From: Acidobacteriota bacterium
GTDB lineage: Bacteria; Acidobacteriota; Terriglobia; Versatilivoradales; Versatilivoraceae
DNA: 64,000 nucleotides
NCBI GenBank assembly: GCA_022826755.1
Contig: JAJDUG010000072.1
Coordinates: forward strand, 62,001-126,000
Reading direction: 5' to 3'
Shown: positions 36,085 through 44,317 of the stretch, piece after piece
Numbering within the stretch: the first letter of the stretch is position 1
Layout: the number at the start of each line of letters is the position of its first letter
Notes under the pieces: generated by a model
What the model was told of the DNA's origin: nothing
Seen by the model: the letters and a program-made list of their open reading frames with translations, nothing else
Database searches by the model: none
Position numbers and translations under genes: made by a program

Positions 36085-38724
36085 ATGAAGCTGAAGCAGT
36101 ATCAGACCGACACCCTCTCCCTCCTTTGTCGCTTCTTCGAAGAGGCGCGCATCGCTGGGCCGAAGAACGCCTACGAGGCGATCACGAAAGAGCCCGAACA
36201 AGCCGGACGGCTGGGGCGCTACGCCGGAGCCTACAGACCGCTGGAAGGTCTGCCGAACGTGCCCTACGTCTGCCTGCGTCTGCCCACTGGCGGTGGCAAG
36301 ACCATCCTGGGCGCTTACGTCATTTGCACAGCCCGCGACGCCTGGATCGAAAAGGACTATCCCCTGGTCCTTTGGCTGGTGCCGACGAACACCATCCGAC
36401 GGCAGACGGCAGAGGCGTTGAAGAATAGCCGCCACGCTTATCGAAAGGCGTTGGACGAAGCGTTTGACGGTCGGGTGCGGGTGTTCGACATCGCCGACTT
36501 TACCCATATCCGACCGCACGACCTCCGCGACCGTTGCTGCGTCGTGGTCGGTACGATTCAAACCCTAAGGGTAAAAAGCACCGAGGGCCGCAAGGTCTAC
36601 GCCCACCACGAGGAGATGGAGCCGCACTTTTCCACTCTGCCCACCACCGCTCCAGACCTGGAGAAGCTGGAAGATGGCGCGGTCAAATTCTCGTTCGCCA
36701 ACCTGCTCCACGTCCACCGCCCGCTCATGATCGTGGACGAGGCCCACAACGCCGTCACCGGACTGACGCGGGAGATGCAGGCGCGAGTGAATCCGTGCGC
36801 CATCGTCGAGTTCACGGCGACCCCGCGCTTCAGGTCGAACATTCTGTACAGCGTCACAGCCCATGAGTTGAAAGCCGAAGAGATGATCAAGCTGCCGATC
36901 ATGCTCTCGGAGCACGACACCTGGGAAAACGCGGTCAACGGCGCCATTGCCGCGCGCGCGGCGCTGGAGGAAACGGCCAAGAAGGACGCCGACTACATCC
37001 GGCCCATCGTTCTCTTCCAGGCCCAGCCGAGAAACCAGGACGTGACGGTCGCAGCTCTCAAAAAACATCTGATGGAGGTCGAGCAGATCTCGGGAAGCAG
37101 GATCGCCGTTGCCACCGGCGACCAGAGGCAACTGGACGGCATCGACTTGTTCGACCCAGTCTGTCCCGTGGAATACGTCATCACGGTCGAGGCATTGAAG
37201 GAAGGATGGGACTGTTCCTTCGCCTACGTTTTCTGTTCCGTCTCCCGCATCCGTAGCTCGGTGGACGTGGAGCAGCTTCTGGGACGGGTGCTGCGGATGC
37301 CCTACGCCAGGCGGCGCCTAGCGGACGATCTCAACAAGGCCCATGCCTTTGTGTGTGAGCCGTCCTTCGGAGAGGCGGCGAGGGCGCTGGCCGACAAGCT
37401 GGTCGCCATGGGCTTCGAGGAGAACGAGGCGCTCGAAAATATCGAGCAAGCGCAACGAGAGATGTACGAGCAAGGAGGCTTGCTCGGGCCACCCCAGCCA
37501 CCCAAGCCGACATTGACGTTTACGCTTACGGTCTTGCCCGAAGGGCTTTCGACATTGAAAAAAGCGAAGCACGAACGCATGACCGTGCGCGAGACCGCTG
37601 ACGGACAGGTAGAAGTCACTGTCATCGGCCATATGGACCGTCCTCTGGAGTTGGCACTCTTTAAGGCGACCCCCACGGAACAACATCGGACCATCGTAGA
37701 CGCGGTCACGACTTATCGGACCCAGTTCGAGGATCGGTTTTCGCCCGCCGAACGAGGCGAGAAGTTGACTGTCCCGCGCCTTATGGCCGAAATTCAGGGC
37801 ACGCTCGAATTTGCCGACACCGACACGTTCATGGAGTTCCATGACTGGTCGCTGCTCGACTACTCCCCGAGGATGGAAGCGGACGAGTTCGCAATCCGGG
37901 AGACGGCCCGCAGCTTTGAGATAGACGTGGACGGCAACCGAGTCACCTACCAGTTCGCCAATGAGCGGGAGCAACTGCCGCTGAACGTAGAGGTCGAGGG
38001 CTGGACGCCGGAAGCACTGGTTCTGTGGCTGGACCGGCAGGTACGCCAGATAGATATTCACCCGAGCATATTGCTCAAGTGGCTGCGGGATCTGGTTGAC
38101 TACCTGATCAAAGTGCGTCGCATAAGCATCTCTGCCCTGATGCGCTGCAAGTTCATCCTGGCGCGAAAGATACAAGACAAGATCGACGGCATTCGCCGGA
38201 AGGAACGCCACAGCATCTATCAGCGCTATCTCTTCGAGCCAGGGGCCAAGGCGGCGGTTTCATTCGACAACGCCTTCTCCTTCAGGGAAGGCATGTATGG
38301 GAATCAACGACGCTACCGCGGACGCTGGAAGCCTGGGAAGCACTTCCTGGGACCCGACCACGTTCCCGCCTTTGACGGCGCTGCTGAAGGGGAAGAATTT
38401 CAGTGCGCCCAAGCCCTGGACTTCCTCCCGGAACTCAGATATTGGGTCCGTAACGTGGCGCGCCATCCGGACTCGTTTTGGCTGCCGACCGCGACTGACA
38501 AATTCTATCCGGATTTTGTGGCGTTGCTGGAGGACGGGCGTCTGCTCGTTGTCGAATACAAGGGCGCGTACATTGCCGACAGTTCGGATACTGCCGAGAA
38601 GCGGACCGTTGGCGAGCTCTGGGAGCAGGAAAGCGACGGTAAGGGCCTTTTTCTCGTCGCAGAGAAATCGGTTGACGGAAGGGATGTGCACCGGCAACTT
38701 ATCGATAAGGTCAATCTCACCTGA
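36085..38724 (+). CDS. res: Type III restriction enzyme, Res subunit (helicase-nuclease)
   Basis: The 879-residue product is a DEAD/DEAH superfamily-2 translocase: Walker A LPTGGGKT (67-73), DEAH at 218-221 and motif III TATP at 244-247, with later helicase motifs around ALKEGWDCSFAYVFCSV and QLLGRVLRMPYARR. A C-terminal PD-(D/E)xK nuclease site follows (YPDFVAL, Asp810, and VVEYKG, Glu824/Lys826). It is the expected Res partner of Mod. The start Met at 36085 begins conserved sequence; an in-frame Met at 36046 would add 13 residues. It is intact, unlike the HsdR-type remnant near 54 kb. It ends 55 bp before the chromosome-like flank resumes. Confidence 0.94.
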   Translation: MKLKQYQTDTLSLLCRFFEEARIAGPKNAYEAITKEPEQAGRLGRYAGAYRPLEGLPNVPYVCLRLPTGGGKTILGAYVICTARDAWIEKDYPLVLWLVPTNTIRRQTAEALKNSRHAYRKALDEAFDGRVRVFDIADFTHIRPHDLRDRCCVVVGTIQTLRVKSTEGRKVYAHHEEMEPHFSTLPTTAPDLEKLEDGAVKFSFANLLHVHRPLMIVDEAHNAVTGLTREMQARVNPCAIVEFTATPRFRSNILYSVTAHELKAEEMIKLPIMLSEHDTWENAVNGAIAARAALEETAKKDADYIRPIVLFQAQPRNQDVTVAALKKHLMEVEQISGSRIAVATGDQRQLDGIDLFDPVCPVEYVITVEALKEGWDCSFAYVFCSVSRIRSSVDVEQLLGRVLRMPYARRRLADDLNKAHAFVCEPSFGEAARALADKLVAMGFEENEALENIEQAQREMYEQGGLLGPPQPPKPTLTFTLTVLPEGLSTLKKAKHERMTVRETADGQVEVTVIGHMDRPLELALFKATPTEQHRTIVDAVTTYRTQFEDRFSPAERGEKLTVPRLMAEIQGTLEFADTDTFMEFHDWSLLDYSPRMEADEFAIRETARSFEIDVDGNRVTYQFANEREQLPLNVEVEGWTPEALVLWLDRQVRQIDIHPSILLKWLRDLVDYLIKVRRISISALMRCKFILARKIQDKIDGIRRKERHSIYQRYLFEPGAKAAVSFDNAFSFREGMYGNQRRYRGRWKPGKHFLGPDHVPAFDGAAEGEEFQCAQALDFLPELRYWVRNVARHPDSFWLPTATDKFYPDFVALLEDGRLLVVEYKGAYIADSSDTAEKRTVGELWEQESDGKGLFLVAEKSVDGRDVHRQLIDKVNLT

Positions 38725-38779
38725 ACCCCCCAGACCCTCTTCCCCTCCTGGCGCTGCATGTTGGACGCCCTGAGTTTTC

Positions 38780-41476
38780 ATGCGTGAAACCCTGTTGAGC
38801 TACCTGCCCGAGTTATTGGAGCGCGGCGAGGACACGGCGCTGATGGGCCGGTCCGGGCTGCGGACCGACTACTGGTCCTATCGCAGGCTGGCCGAGACTG
38901 CCTTCCGGGTGGCCCGGGAGCTGGGGGCCAGGGGCCTTGTCAAGGGGGACCGGCTGGTGTTGTGGGAAGACAACTCCCCCCAATGGGTGGCCGCCTTCCT
39001 GGGGTGCCTGATGCGGGGGGTGGTGGTGGTCCCCCTGGATGTTCAGAGCTCCCCCGAGTTCGTTGCCGGCATCGAGCGCCAGACCCGGCCCAAGCTGGTT
39101 CTGGCAGGAAGCCCCGGCGCCGTGCTCGAGGAACTGCAGTCGCCGGTGGATTCCGTCGCGGGGTTCTGCCATAGCGCCGCCACCCAGCCCTCGACCCCGG
39201 ACTGGAGCACCGCCGGCAAGGTCACTGCCGACCACCTGGCCGAGATCGTGTTTACCTCGGGGACCACGGCGGCGCCCAAGGGGATTCGGCTCACCCACCG
39301 AAACCTGCTGGCCAACCTGACTCCCCTCGAAACCGAGATCCGGAAATATGTCAAGTGGGCGGCCCCGGTCCATCCCATCGGCTTCCTGAGCCTGCTGCCC
39401 CTCAGCCACGTCTTCGGCCAGATGATGGGCATCTTCGTGCCGCCCCTGCTCGGCGGGCAGGCCCTGTTTCTCAATACCCTCAATCCCTCGGAGATCATCT
39501 CGGCCATTCGCCGGGATCGGATCTCGGTGCTGGCCACCGTTCCCCGCATCCTGGATCTGCTGCGCGACAAGATCGAGCGGGACGAGGCCGCCCAAAATCT
39601 CCGGCCCCCGCTGCCCGAGTTGTTCGATCGCAGTGCCGGCCGGCACTGGCTGCGTCGCTGGTGGATGTTTCGCCACGTCCGGCGACGATTCGGCTGGAAG
39701 TTCTGGGCCCTCCTTTCGGGAGGGGCGACGCTCGATTCCAGTACCGAGGAGTTCTGGAAGAAATTGGGTTATGTCGTCATGCAGGGCTACGGAATGACCG
39801 AAGCGGCGGCCATCATCAGCCTTGCCCACCCCTTTCGACCCGGCCGGGGGTCGATCGGAAAGCCCATGCCCGGCCAGGAGATCAAGCTGGACGAAGGCGG
39901 CGAGATCCTGGTGCGGGGCCGCAATATCTCATCCGGCTACTGGGGAACGGAGGAGTCCACCCTGACCGACGGCGAGGGTTGGCTGCGGACCGGGGACCTG
40001 GGGCAGCGGGATGACAGGGGAAACCTCTATTTCCGCGGCAGGCGCAAGGAAGTCATCGTCACCTCGGCGGGCCTGAACGTCTACCCCGCCGATATCGAAT
40101 CGGCCCTCAATCGGCAGCCCGAGATCGGCGACAGCGCCGTGGTTGGCGTGGAGAGCGCGCAGGGTCCCGAACCGGTGGCCGTGCTGATCCTGAGAAGCCC
40201 GGAGGCGGATCCTTCCAAGGCGGTCCAACGGGCCAACCAAAGCCTCAGCCCCTACCAGCAGATCCGGCACTGGGTGGTCTGGCCCGAGCGGGATTTTCCG
40301 CGGACGGCCACTCAGAAAGTGCGCAAGCGCGACCTGGTCCGGTTCGCGAGCCGGCAGGGAAGGGAACCGGCCGGCCAGGCTGGAGGCGACCAGGACAGCC
40401 TGCTGGGCGAAATCCTGACGCTGGTTGAGGGCATCACCGGGGCCTCGCCCCAGCGGCGCGACAGAGAGGCCAATCTGACCGTCGATCTCAAGCTGGATTC
40501 CCTGGCCAGGGTGGCTCTGATCACCCAATTGGAAGATCGCTTTCGCATGGACCTGGACGAATCCAAAGTCACCGAGGCTCTCACCCTGGGCGACCTGGAA
40601 GAGTTGCTCAGCCACCCGGAGGGTCTACCCGAGGCCGATCGGCCTGAGCCGGTTCCTCCACGTCCCGAAGCGGGAGGCGACCCGGGGGTTCCCTCGGACC
40701 CGCTCCCGCGCCCGGGCTCCTCCCGGGCGGCCCCGGAAACTTCCGGCAGATCCTGGCGCCCGTATCCCTATCCCTATTGGTCCTTGAGGCGGCCCGCCAC
40801 CTGGATGCGCTTCCTGTTCCAGCACTGTCTCATCCGGCCGCTCACCCACCTGCTCTGCTGGACCCGGGTGAGTGGAGGAAGACACTGGCGCGGACTTCGG
40901 GAGCCCGTGCTGGTGATCGCCAACCACGTGACCTTTTTCGATCCGGCGCTCGTCCTGGCTCGAATGCCCTGGCGCTACCGAAACCGCCTGGCCGTCGCCA
41001 TGATCGGCGAAAGGCTGCGGGACTTCAGATACCCGCCGCCGGGGCGGGGTCTGGCCCGCTTTACCGACTACCTGGCCTACGGGGCCACAGCCGGTGGGTT
41101 CAACGCCTTTTCGCTTCCCAGGCAAACCGGTTTCCGCCGCAGCTTCGACTACGCCGGGGAGGCCATGGATCGCGGCTACAGCGTATTGGTGTTTCCGGAG
41201 GGAGCCCGCACCGAGGATGGCGAAATAGCGCCCTTCCAGGCCGGAATAGGACTGCTGGCGGCCGGACTTGGAGCTCCGGTCATGCCGGCCAGGATCGAAG
41301 GATTGTATGAGCTGAAGCAGAGGAGATTCGCAGGGATCCGCTGGCCCTTCACCAAGCCGGGACAGGTGTCCGTGACCTTCGGTCCTCCACTGCGGCCCTC
41401 GCCTTCGGATTCCCCCCAGGATCTGACCCGGGAGTTGGAGAAACGCCTCAGAGGTCTGAGTCAGCGCAAGGCCTGA
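38780..41476 (+). CDS. Acyl-ligase / acyl-carrier / PlsC acyltransferase fusion
   Basis: The 898-residue product joins three domains. Residues about 1-505 form an AMP-dependent ligase (P-loop EIVFTSGTTAAPKGIRLTHR, A5-type MQGYGMTEAAAII, A8 LRTGDLGQRDDRG). About 540-615 is an acyl-carrier-like domain with the phosphopantetheine-Ser motif LKLDSLARVALITQL. About 675-895 is a PlsC acyltransferase (NHVTFFDPALVLARM with HX4D, FPEGARTEDGE). It resembles Aas-type acyl-ACP synthetase/acyltransferases, but with an internal carrier domain and no membrane transporter part. It could activate fatty acids and load them on its own carrier before transfer to a lysolipid. A linker rich in Pro/Ser lies at about 617-660. 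Confidence 0.85.
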   Translation: MRETLLSYLPELLERGEDTALMGRSGLRTDYWSYRRLAETAFRVARELGARGLVKGDRLVLWEDNSPQWVAAFLGCLMRGVVVVPLDVQSSPEFVAGIERQTRPKLVLAGSPGAVLEELQSPVDSVAGFCHSAATQPSTPDWSTAGKVTADHLAEIVFTSGTTAAPKGIRLTHRNLLANLTPLETEIRKYVKWAAPVHPIGFLSLLPLSHVFGQMMGIFVPPLLGGQALFLNTLNPSEIISAIRRDRISVLATVPRILDLLRDKIERDEAAQNLRPPLPELFDRSAGRHWLRRWWMFRHVRRRFGWKFWALLSGGATLDSSTEEFWKKLGYVVMQGYGMTEAAAIISLAHPFRPGRGSIGKPMPGQEIKLDEGGEILVRGRNISSGYWGTEESTLTDGEGWLRTGDLGQRDDRGNLYFRGRRKEVIVTSAGLNVYPADIESALNRQPEIGDSAVVGVESAQGPEPVAVLILRSPEADPSKAVQRANQSLSPYQQIRHWVVWPERDFPRTATQKVRKRDLVRFASRQGREPAGQAGGDQDSLLGEILTLVEGITGASPQRRDREANLTVDLKLDSLARVALITQLEDRFRMDLDESKVTEALTLGDLEELLSHPEGLPEADRPEPVPPRPEAGGDPGVPSDPLPRPGSSRAAPETSGRSWRPYPYPYWSLRRPATWMRFLFQHCLIRPLTHLLCWTRVSGGRHWRGLREPVLVIANHVTFFDPALVLARMPWRYRNRLAVAMIGERLRDFRYPPPGRGLARFTDYLAYGATAGGFNAFSLPRQTGFRRSFDYAGEAMDRGYSVLVFPEGARTEDGEIAPFQAGIGLLAAGLGAPVMPARIEGLYELKQRRFAGIRWPFTKPGQVSVTFGPPLRPSPSDSPQDLTRELEKRLRGLSQRKA

Positions 41477-41489
41477 CCTGAAACCCAGG

Positions 41490-42608
41490 CTACAACTTGC
41501 CGGCGACGGCCTCGGCCATCTGCAGGGTGGTGCCGGCGCCTCCCATGTCGTAGGTCCGAACCCGGCCTTCCCGGATCACCTCTCCCACGGCCTCCTCCAG
41601 GCGTTGGCTCTTGCGGTCCTCCGACAGGTAGTCCAGCATCATTTTGGCGGCCAGGATGGTGGCGATGGGATTGACCTTGGACTGTCCCACGTACTTGGGA
41701 GCCGAGCCGTGGGTCGGCTCGAAGACGGCCAGCCGGTCGCCGATGTTGCCGGAGCAGGCAAACCCCAAGCCGCCCACCATCTGGGCGCACAGGTCGGAGA
41801 CGATATCCCCGAACAGGTTGGGAGCAACCAGGACGTCGTAGTCGAGGGGGTTCTTGAGCAGCCACATGGCCATGGCGTCCACGTTGGCGTGGTCCCAGGG
41901 GATGTCCGGGTAGTCCGCCGCGATGCTCCGGGCAGCTTCCAGGAAGAGCCCGTCGGTAGCCCGCACCACGTTGGCCTTGTGCACCACCGTCACCCGCTTG
42001 CGACGGTGGTCTCTGGCAAACTGGAAGGCCGCACGGATGATGCGCTCCGAGCCCTTGCGGGAGTTGATCTTGCAGGAGATGGCCCACTGGTCGGGAGCCA
42101 GACCCTTGAAGGGAGCAAAGGAGGGCGAGATCTCCTCCAGCAGGCGGGACATTCTCTCCGGCACCGGGTGAAATTCCACCCCGGAATAAAGATCTTCCGT
42201 GTTCTCGCGGAAGATGACCAGATCGATCCCCTCTCGAATGTTGAGGGGATTGCCGCCAAAAGCCCGGCAGGGACGCAGGCAGACATAGAGATCGAAGAGT
42301 TGGCGCAAGCGCACGATGGGGGAGCGATAGACCAATCCCTGGTCGCGGAGCCGTGGCGCCAGCTCCTGCCCGGCTTCTCGGGCCGGCTTGGAGGTGATGG
42401 CGCCGAACAGGGCCGCATCCACCTGTTCCAATAGTGCTATGGTGCGGCCGGGAAGAGGGTCTCCTTCCCGGCGCCAGAACTCCCAGCCGATGTCGCCTGG
42501 GAGATACTCCGCGTCCAACCCCAGACGATCCAGCACGATCCGGGCGGCCTCCAGGACCTCCCCACCCACACCGTCGCCGGGAAGCCAGGCAATCTTGTAT
42601 TTGGCCAT
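41490..42608 (-). CDS. Isocitrate/isopropylmalate-type dehydrogenase
   Basis: The 372-residue product belongs to the beta-decarboxylating dehydrogenase family: WLPGDGVGGEV, the substrate arm SPIVRLRQLFDLYVCLRP, FRENTEDLYSGVEF, VVHKANVVRATDGLF, HANVDAMAMWLLKNP, DVLVAPNLFGDIVSDL and FEPTHGSAPKYVGQSKVNPI. RENTEDLY and YSGVE favour an NAD-isocitrate or related dehydrogenase over isopropylmalate dehydrogenase (which has VRELTGGIYFG). It is preceded by three palindromes (see separate entries), suggesting dedicated regulation. It converges with the ligase fusion. Confidence 0.87.
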   Translation of the reverse strand: MAKYKIAWLPGDGVGGEVLEAARIVLDRLGLDAEYLPGDIGWEFWRREGDPLPGRTIALLEQVDAALFGAITSKPAREAGQELAPRLRDQGLVYRSPIVRLRQLFDLYVCLRPCRAFGGNPLNIREGIDLVIFRENTEDLYSGVEFHPVPERMSRLLEEISPSFAPFKGLAPDQWAISCKINSRKGSERIIRAAFQFARDHRRKRVTVVHKANVVRATDGLFLEAARSIAADYPDIPWDHANVDAMAMWLLKNPLDYDVLVAPNLFGDIVSDLCAQMVGGLGFACSGNIGDRLAVFEPTHGSAPKYVGQSKVNPIATILAAKMMLDYLSEDRKSQRLEEAVGEVIREGRVRTYDMGGAGTTLQMAEAVAGKL

Positions 42609-42621
42609 TCAGGCTCCTAAT

Positions 42622-42637
42622 TACTATTATTATAGTA
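42622..42637. promoter_or_regulatory. Palindrome O1, TACTAT-N4-ATAGTA
   Basis: A perfect 6+6 bp dyad with a TATT spacer, 14 bp upstream of the dehydrogenase start codon on the minus strand. It overlaps where the ribosome or RNA polymerase would bind, so it is a candidate repressor operator. It is one of three similar sites. Confidence 0.6.
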
Positions 42638-42707
42638 TGTTATTCACTCCCGGACGGCGTCCAGTCCTTGGGAGACACGGCGGCAAAATCGATCGTCGGC
42701 AGAAACT

Positions 42708-42721
42708 ACTATGAAAATAGT
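42708..42721. promoter_or_regulatory. Palindrome O2, ACTAT-N4-ATAGT
   Basis: A perfect 5+5 bp dyad with a GAAA spacer, same half-sites and spacing as O1. Its centre is 85 bp from O1. Confidence 0.55.
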
Positions 42722-42772
42722 TTATATGCTCGGAGAGGCCCCGTCTGCAGCACATGTTGGCGAGCTTGGATT

Positions 42773-42787
42773 ACTACTATAATAGTA
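42773..42787. promoter_or_regulatory. Palindrome O3, ACTAC-N4-ATAGT / TACTAT-A-ATAGTA
   Basis: With a 4-bp spacer the left half-site is ACTAC, one mismatch from the other sites; read with a 1-bp spacer it is a perfect 6+6 dyad. Its centre is about 65 bp from O2. The site is 86 bp from the stop codon of the oxidoreductase gene. Confidence 0.5.
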
Positions 42788-42873
42788 TTATCCTTGACCG
42801 CCCCCGCCGGCGAGATGGGAAAGCGCTTGCCATCCCAAACGGCGCTCCGGCCATCGCCCGCGGCTTTTCGCCT

Positions 42874-43992
42874 TCAGCCCAGAAACCGTTCAATGCCCAC
42901 CTTGTCCAGGGGAATGCGGGGTTCTCGGCCCAGGACCAGGTCCACCAGCACTTTCGCCGTGGCCGGCGCCTGCATGATGCCGGAACTGGAATGGCCGGCG
43001 GCCCACAGGAAGCCGCCCGAGGCTCGCGGGTCCGGACCGATAATGGGCAAGGTGTCGGGACTGGCCGGACGCAGCCCGGTCCAGATGTCCAGCATGGCCT
43101 GCTCCATGATCCCCGGAAGGACCGCGCCCACCACCCCGGCCAGATACTTCAGGCCCCCCGGCGTGATTCTTCTGCGGAACCCGATCTCCTCATGCGTGGC
43201 TCCCACCACCACCCGGCCGTCCGGCCTGGGGGTGATGTAGCCGTAGCGGCTCCAGCGGTGGAGCGTGTGGCGCAGGCCGGACGCGGGCCCCTCCAGCGAC
43301 ATGATCTGTCCATGATCGGGAGTGATGGGAGCCGCCAGGCTGGAATCCAGCATGCCGGCCCAGGCGCCGGCCGCGTTGATCACCCAGCCGGCCCCCAGCC
43401 GTTCCTGGCCGGACCGCACTCCCGTCACCCTGCCGCCCTCCCGGGTCAGGGCCGTCACCGGCCAGCCCGGGCGCATCTTCACACCCTTGAGCCGGGCTGC
43501 CCTGGCGACGGTGGCCGTGTAGTTGCGGGCATCCAGGAACCGGCCCTCCGGGTGCAGGATCACCGCCTCCAGGCTCTCCGGGAGCGCCGGCTCCCGCCGG
43601 CGCGCCTCCGACCCGGTCAGGACCTCCAGGGAGACACCGGCCGCGGCTTCCCGCTCGGCGTCGGCTGTGGCCTCGGCGGCTTCCCCGGGACTCATGGCCA
43701 AGGTCATGCTCCCCCGGCCGCCGTAGCCCATCCGGCGCCCGGTTTCCTCGAACAGCGCCCCGTTGAGCTCGTCGAAGAGCTGCCTGGAGAGCAGGGTGGC
43801 CTGCCGGAACCAGGGATCCCCCCGGGGATGAGTGGAGGGGCCGATGATGCCGGCCGAGGCCCAGGAAGCTTCCCGCCCCACCGGCCCCTTGTCCAGCAGG
43901 GCCACCTGGAGCCCTTCCGACCTCAAATAGTAGGCGGCGCTGCAGCCGATAGCGCCCCCGCCGATGATCACCACGTCCGGCTGCCTGGCCAT
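42874..43992 (-). CDS. FAD-dependent oxidoreductase (glycine oxidase/DadA-like)
   Basis: The 372-residue product begins with the dinucleotide-binding motif DVVIIGGGAIGCSAAYYL and the DAO-fold marks EASWASAGII, VINAAGAWAGML, YGYITPRPDGRVVVGATHEE and GLRPASPDTLPIIGP. This is the ThiO/DadA/sarcosine-oxidase family of flavin amine oxidases. The neighbouring dehydrogenase does not define the substrate. Thiamine-type ThiO would usually sit beside thiS/thiG, which are absent here. It begins 325 bp from the TIM-barrel gene on the opposite strand. Confidence 0.87.
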   Translation of the reverse strand: MARQPDVVIIGGGAIGCSAAYYLRSEGLQVALLDKGPVGREASWASAGIIGPSTHPRGDPWFRQATLLSRQLFDELNGALFEETGRRMGYGGRGSMTLAMSPGEAAEATADAEREAAAGVSLEVLTGSEARRREPALPESLEAVILHPEGRFLDARNYTATVARAARLKGVKMRPGWPVTALTREGGRVTGVRSGQERLGAGWVINAAGAWAGMLDSSLAAPITPDHGQIMSLEGPASGLRHTLHRWSRYGYITPRPDGRVVVGATHEEIGFRRRITPGGLKYLAGVVGAVLPGIMEQAMLDIWTGLRPASPDTLPIIGPDPRASGGFLWAAGHSSSGIMQAPATAKVLVDLVLGREPRIPLDKVGIERFLG

Positions 43993-44317
43993 GGGTCCGG
44001 GCCCTTTCCCGGTCGGGGTCCAGCCGGTATAAACCGGCTTCTTCCCCGGCGGTTCTCTGTTAGAATGGCTGTCCTTTGCGGTCCAGACAGACCTTCAAGG
44101 TTGCCGGCATCCCGACGGGAGTGGGTTGCAGGCCACCAAACCGTTGCGGGCGACAGGGTGGCGTTCCCGAGGGCGCCGACCACGCCGGCTTGACCGTGTC
44201 CGGTCAGCCGCTCGGAGGCTGATTCGCTGGCGGCCGCTCCGGCAAACAGAGTGAGTCAAGCACGAAAGCCAAGTCCAATGCAAGCCGGCCCACCCATTAA
44301 TTCAACCAGGAGGATGC
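43993..44317. other. Divergent intergenic region with a dyad
   Basis: Between the FAD oxidoreductase (minus) and the Tat TIM-barrel gene (plus) lies a perfect 7-bp dyad AGCCGGT-ATAA-ACCGGCT at 44022-44039, close to the oxidoreductase start, which could be an operator or leader hairpin. Otherwise I see only a ribosome-binding site (AGGAGG, 44309-44314) for the plus gene. Confidence 0.4.

Noticed and set aside
44022-44039. AGCCGGT-ATAA-ACCGGCT dyad as a terminator
   Set aside because: It is perfect but is not followed by a T-run on either strand; an operator or leader hairpin is more likely.
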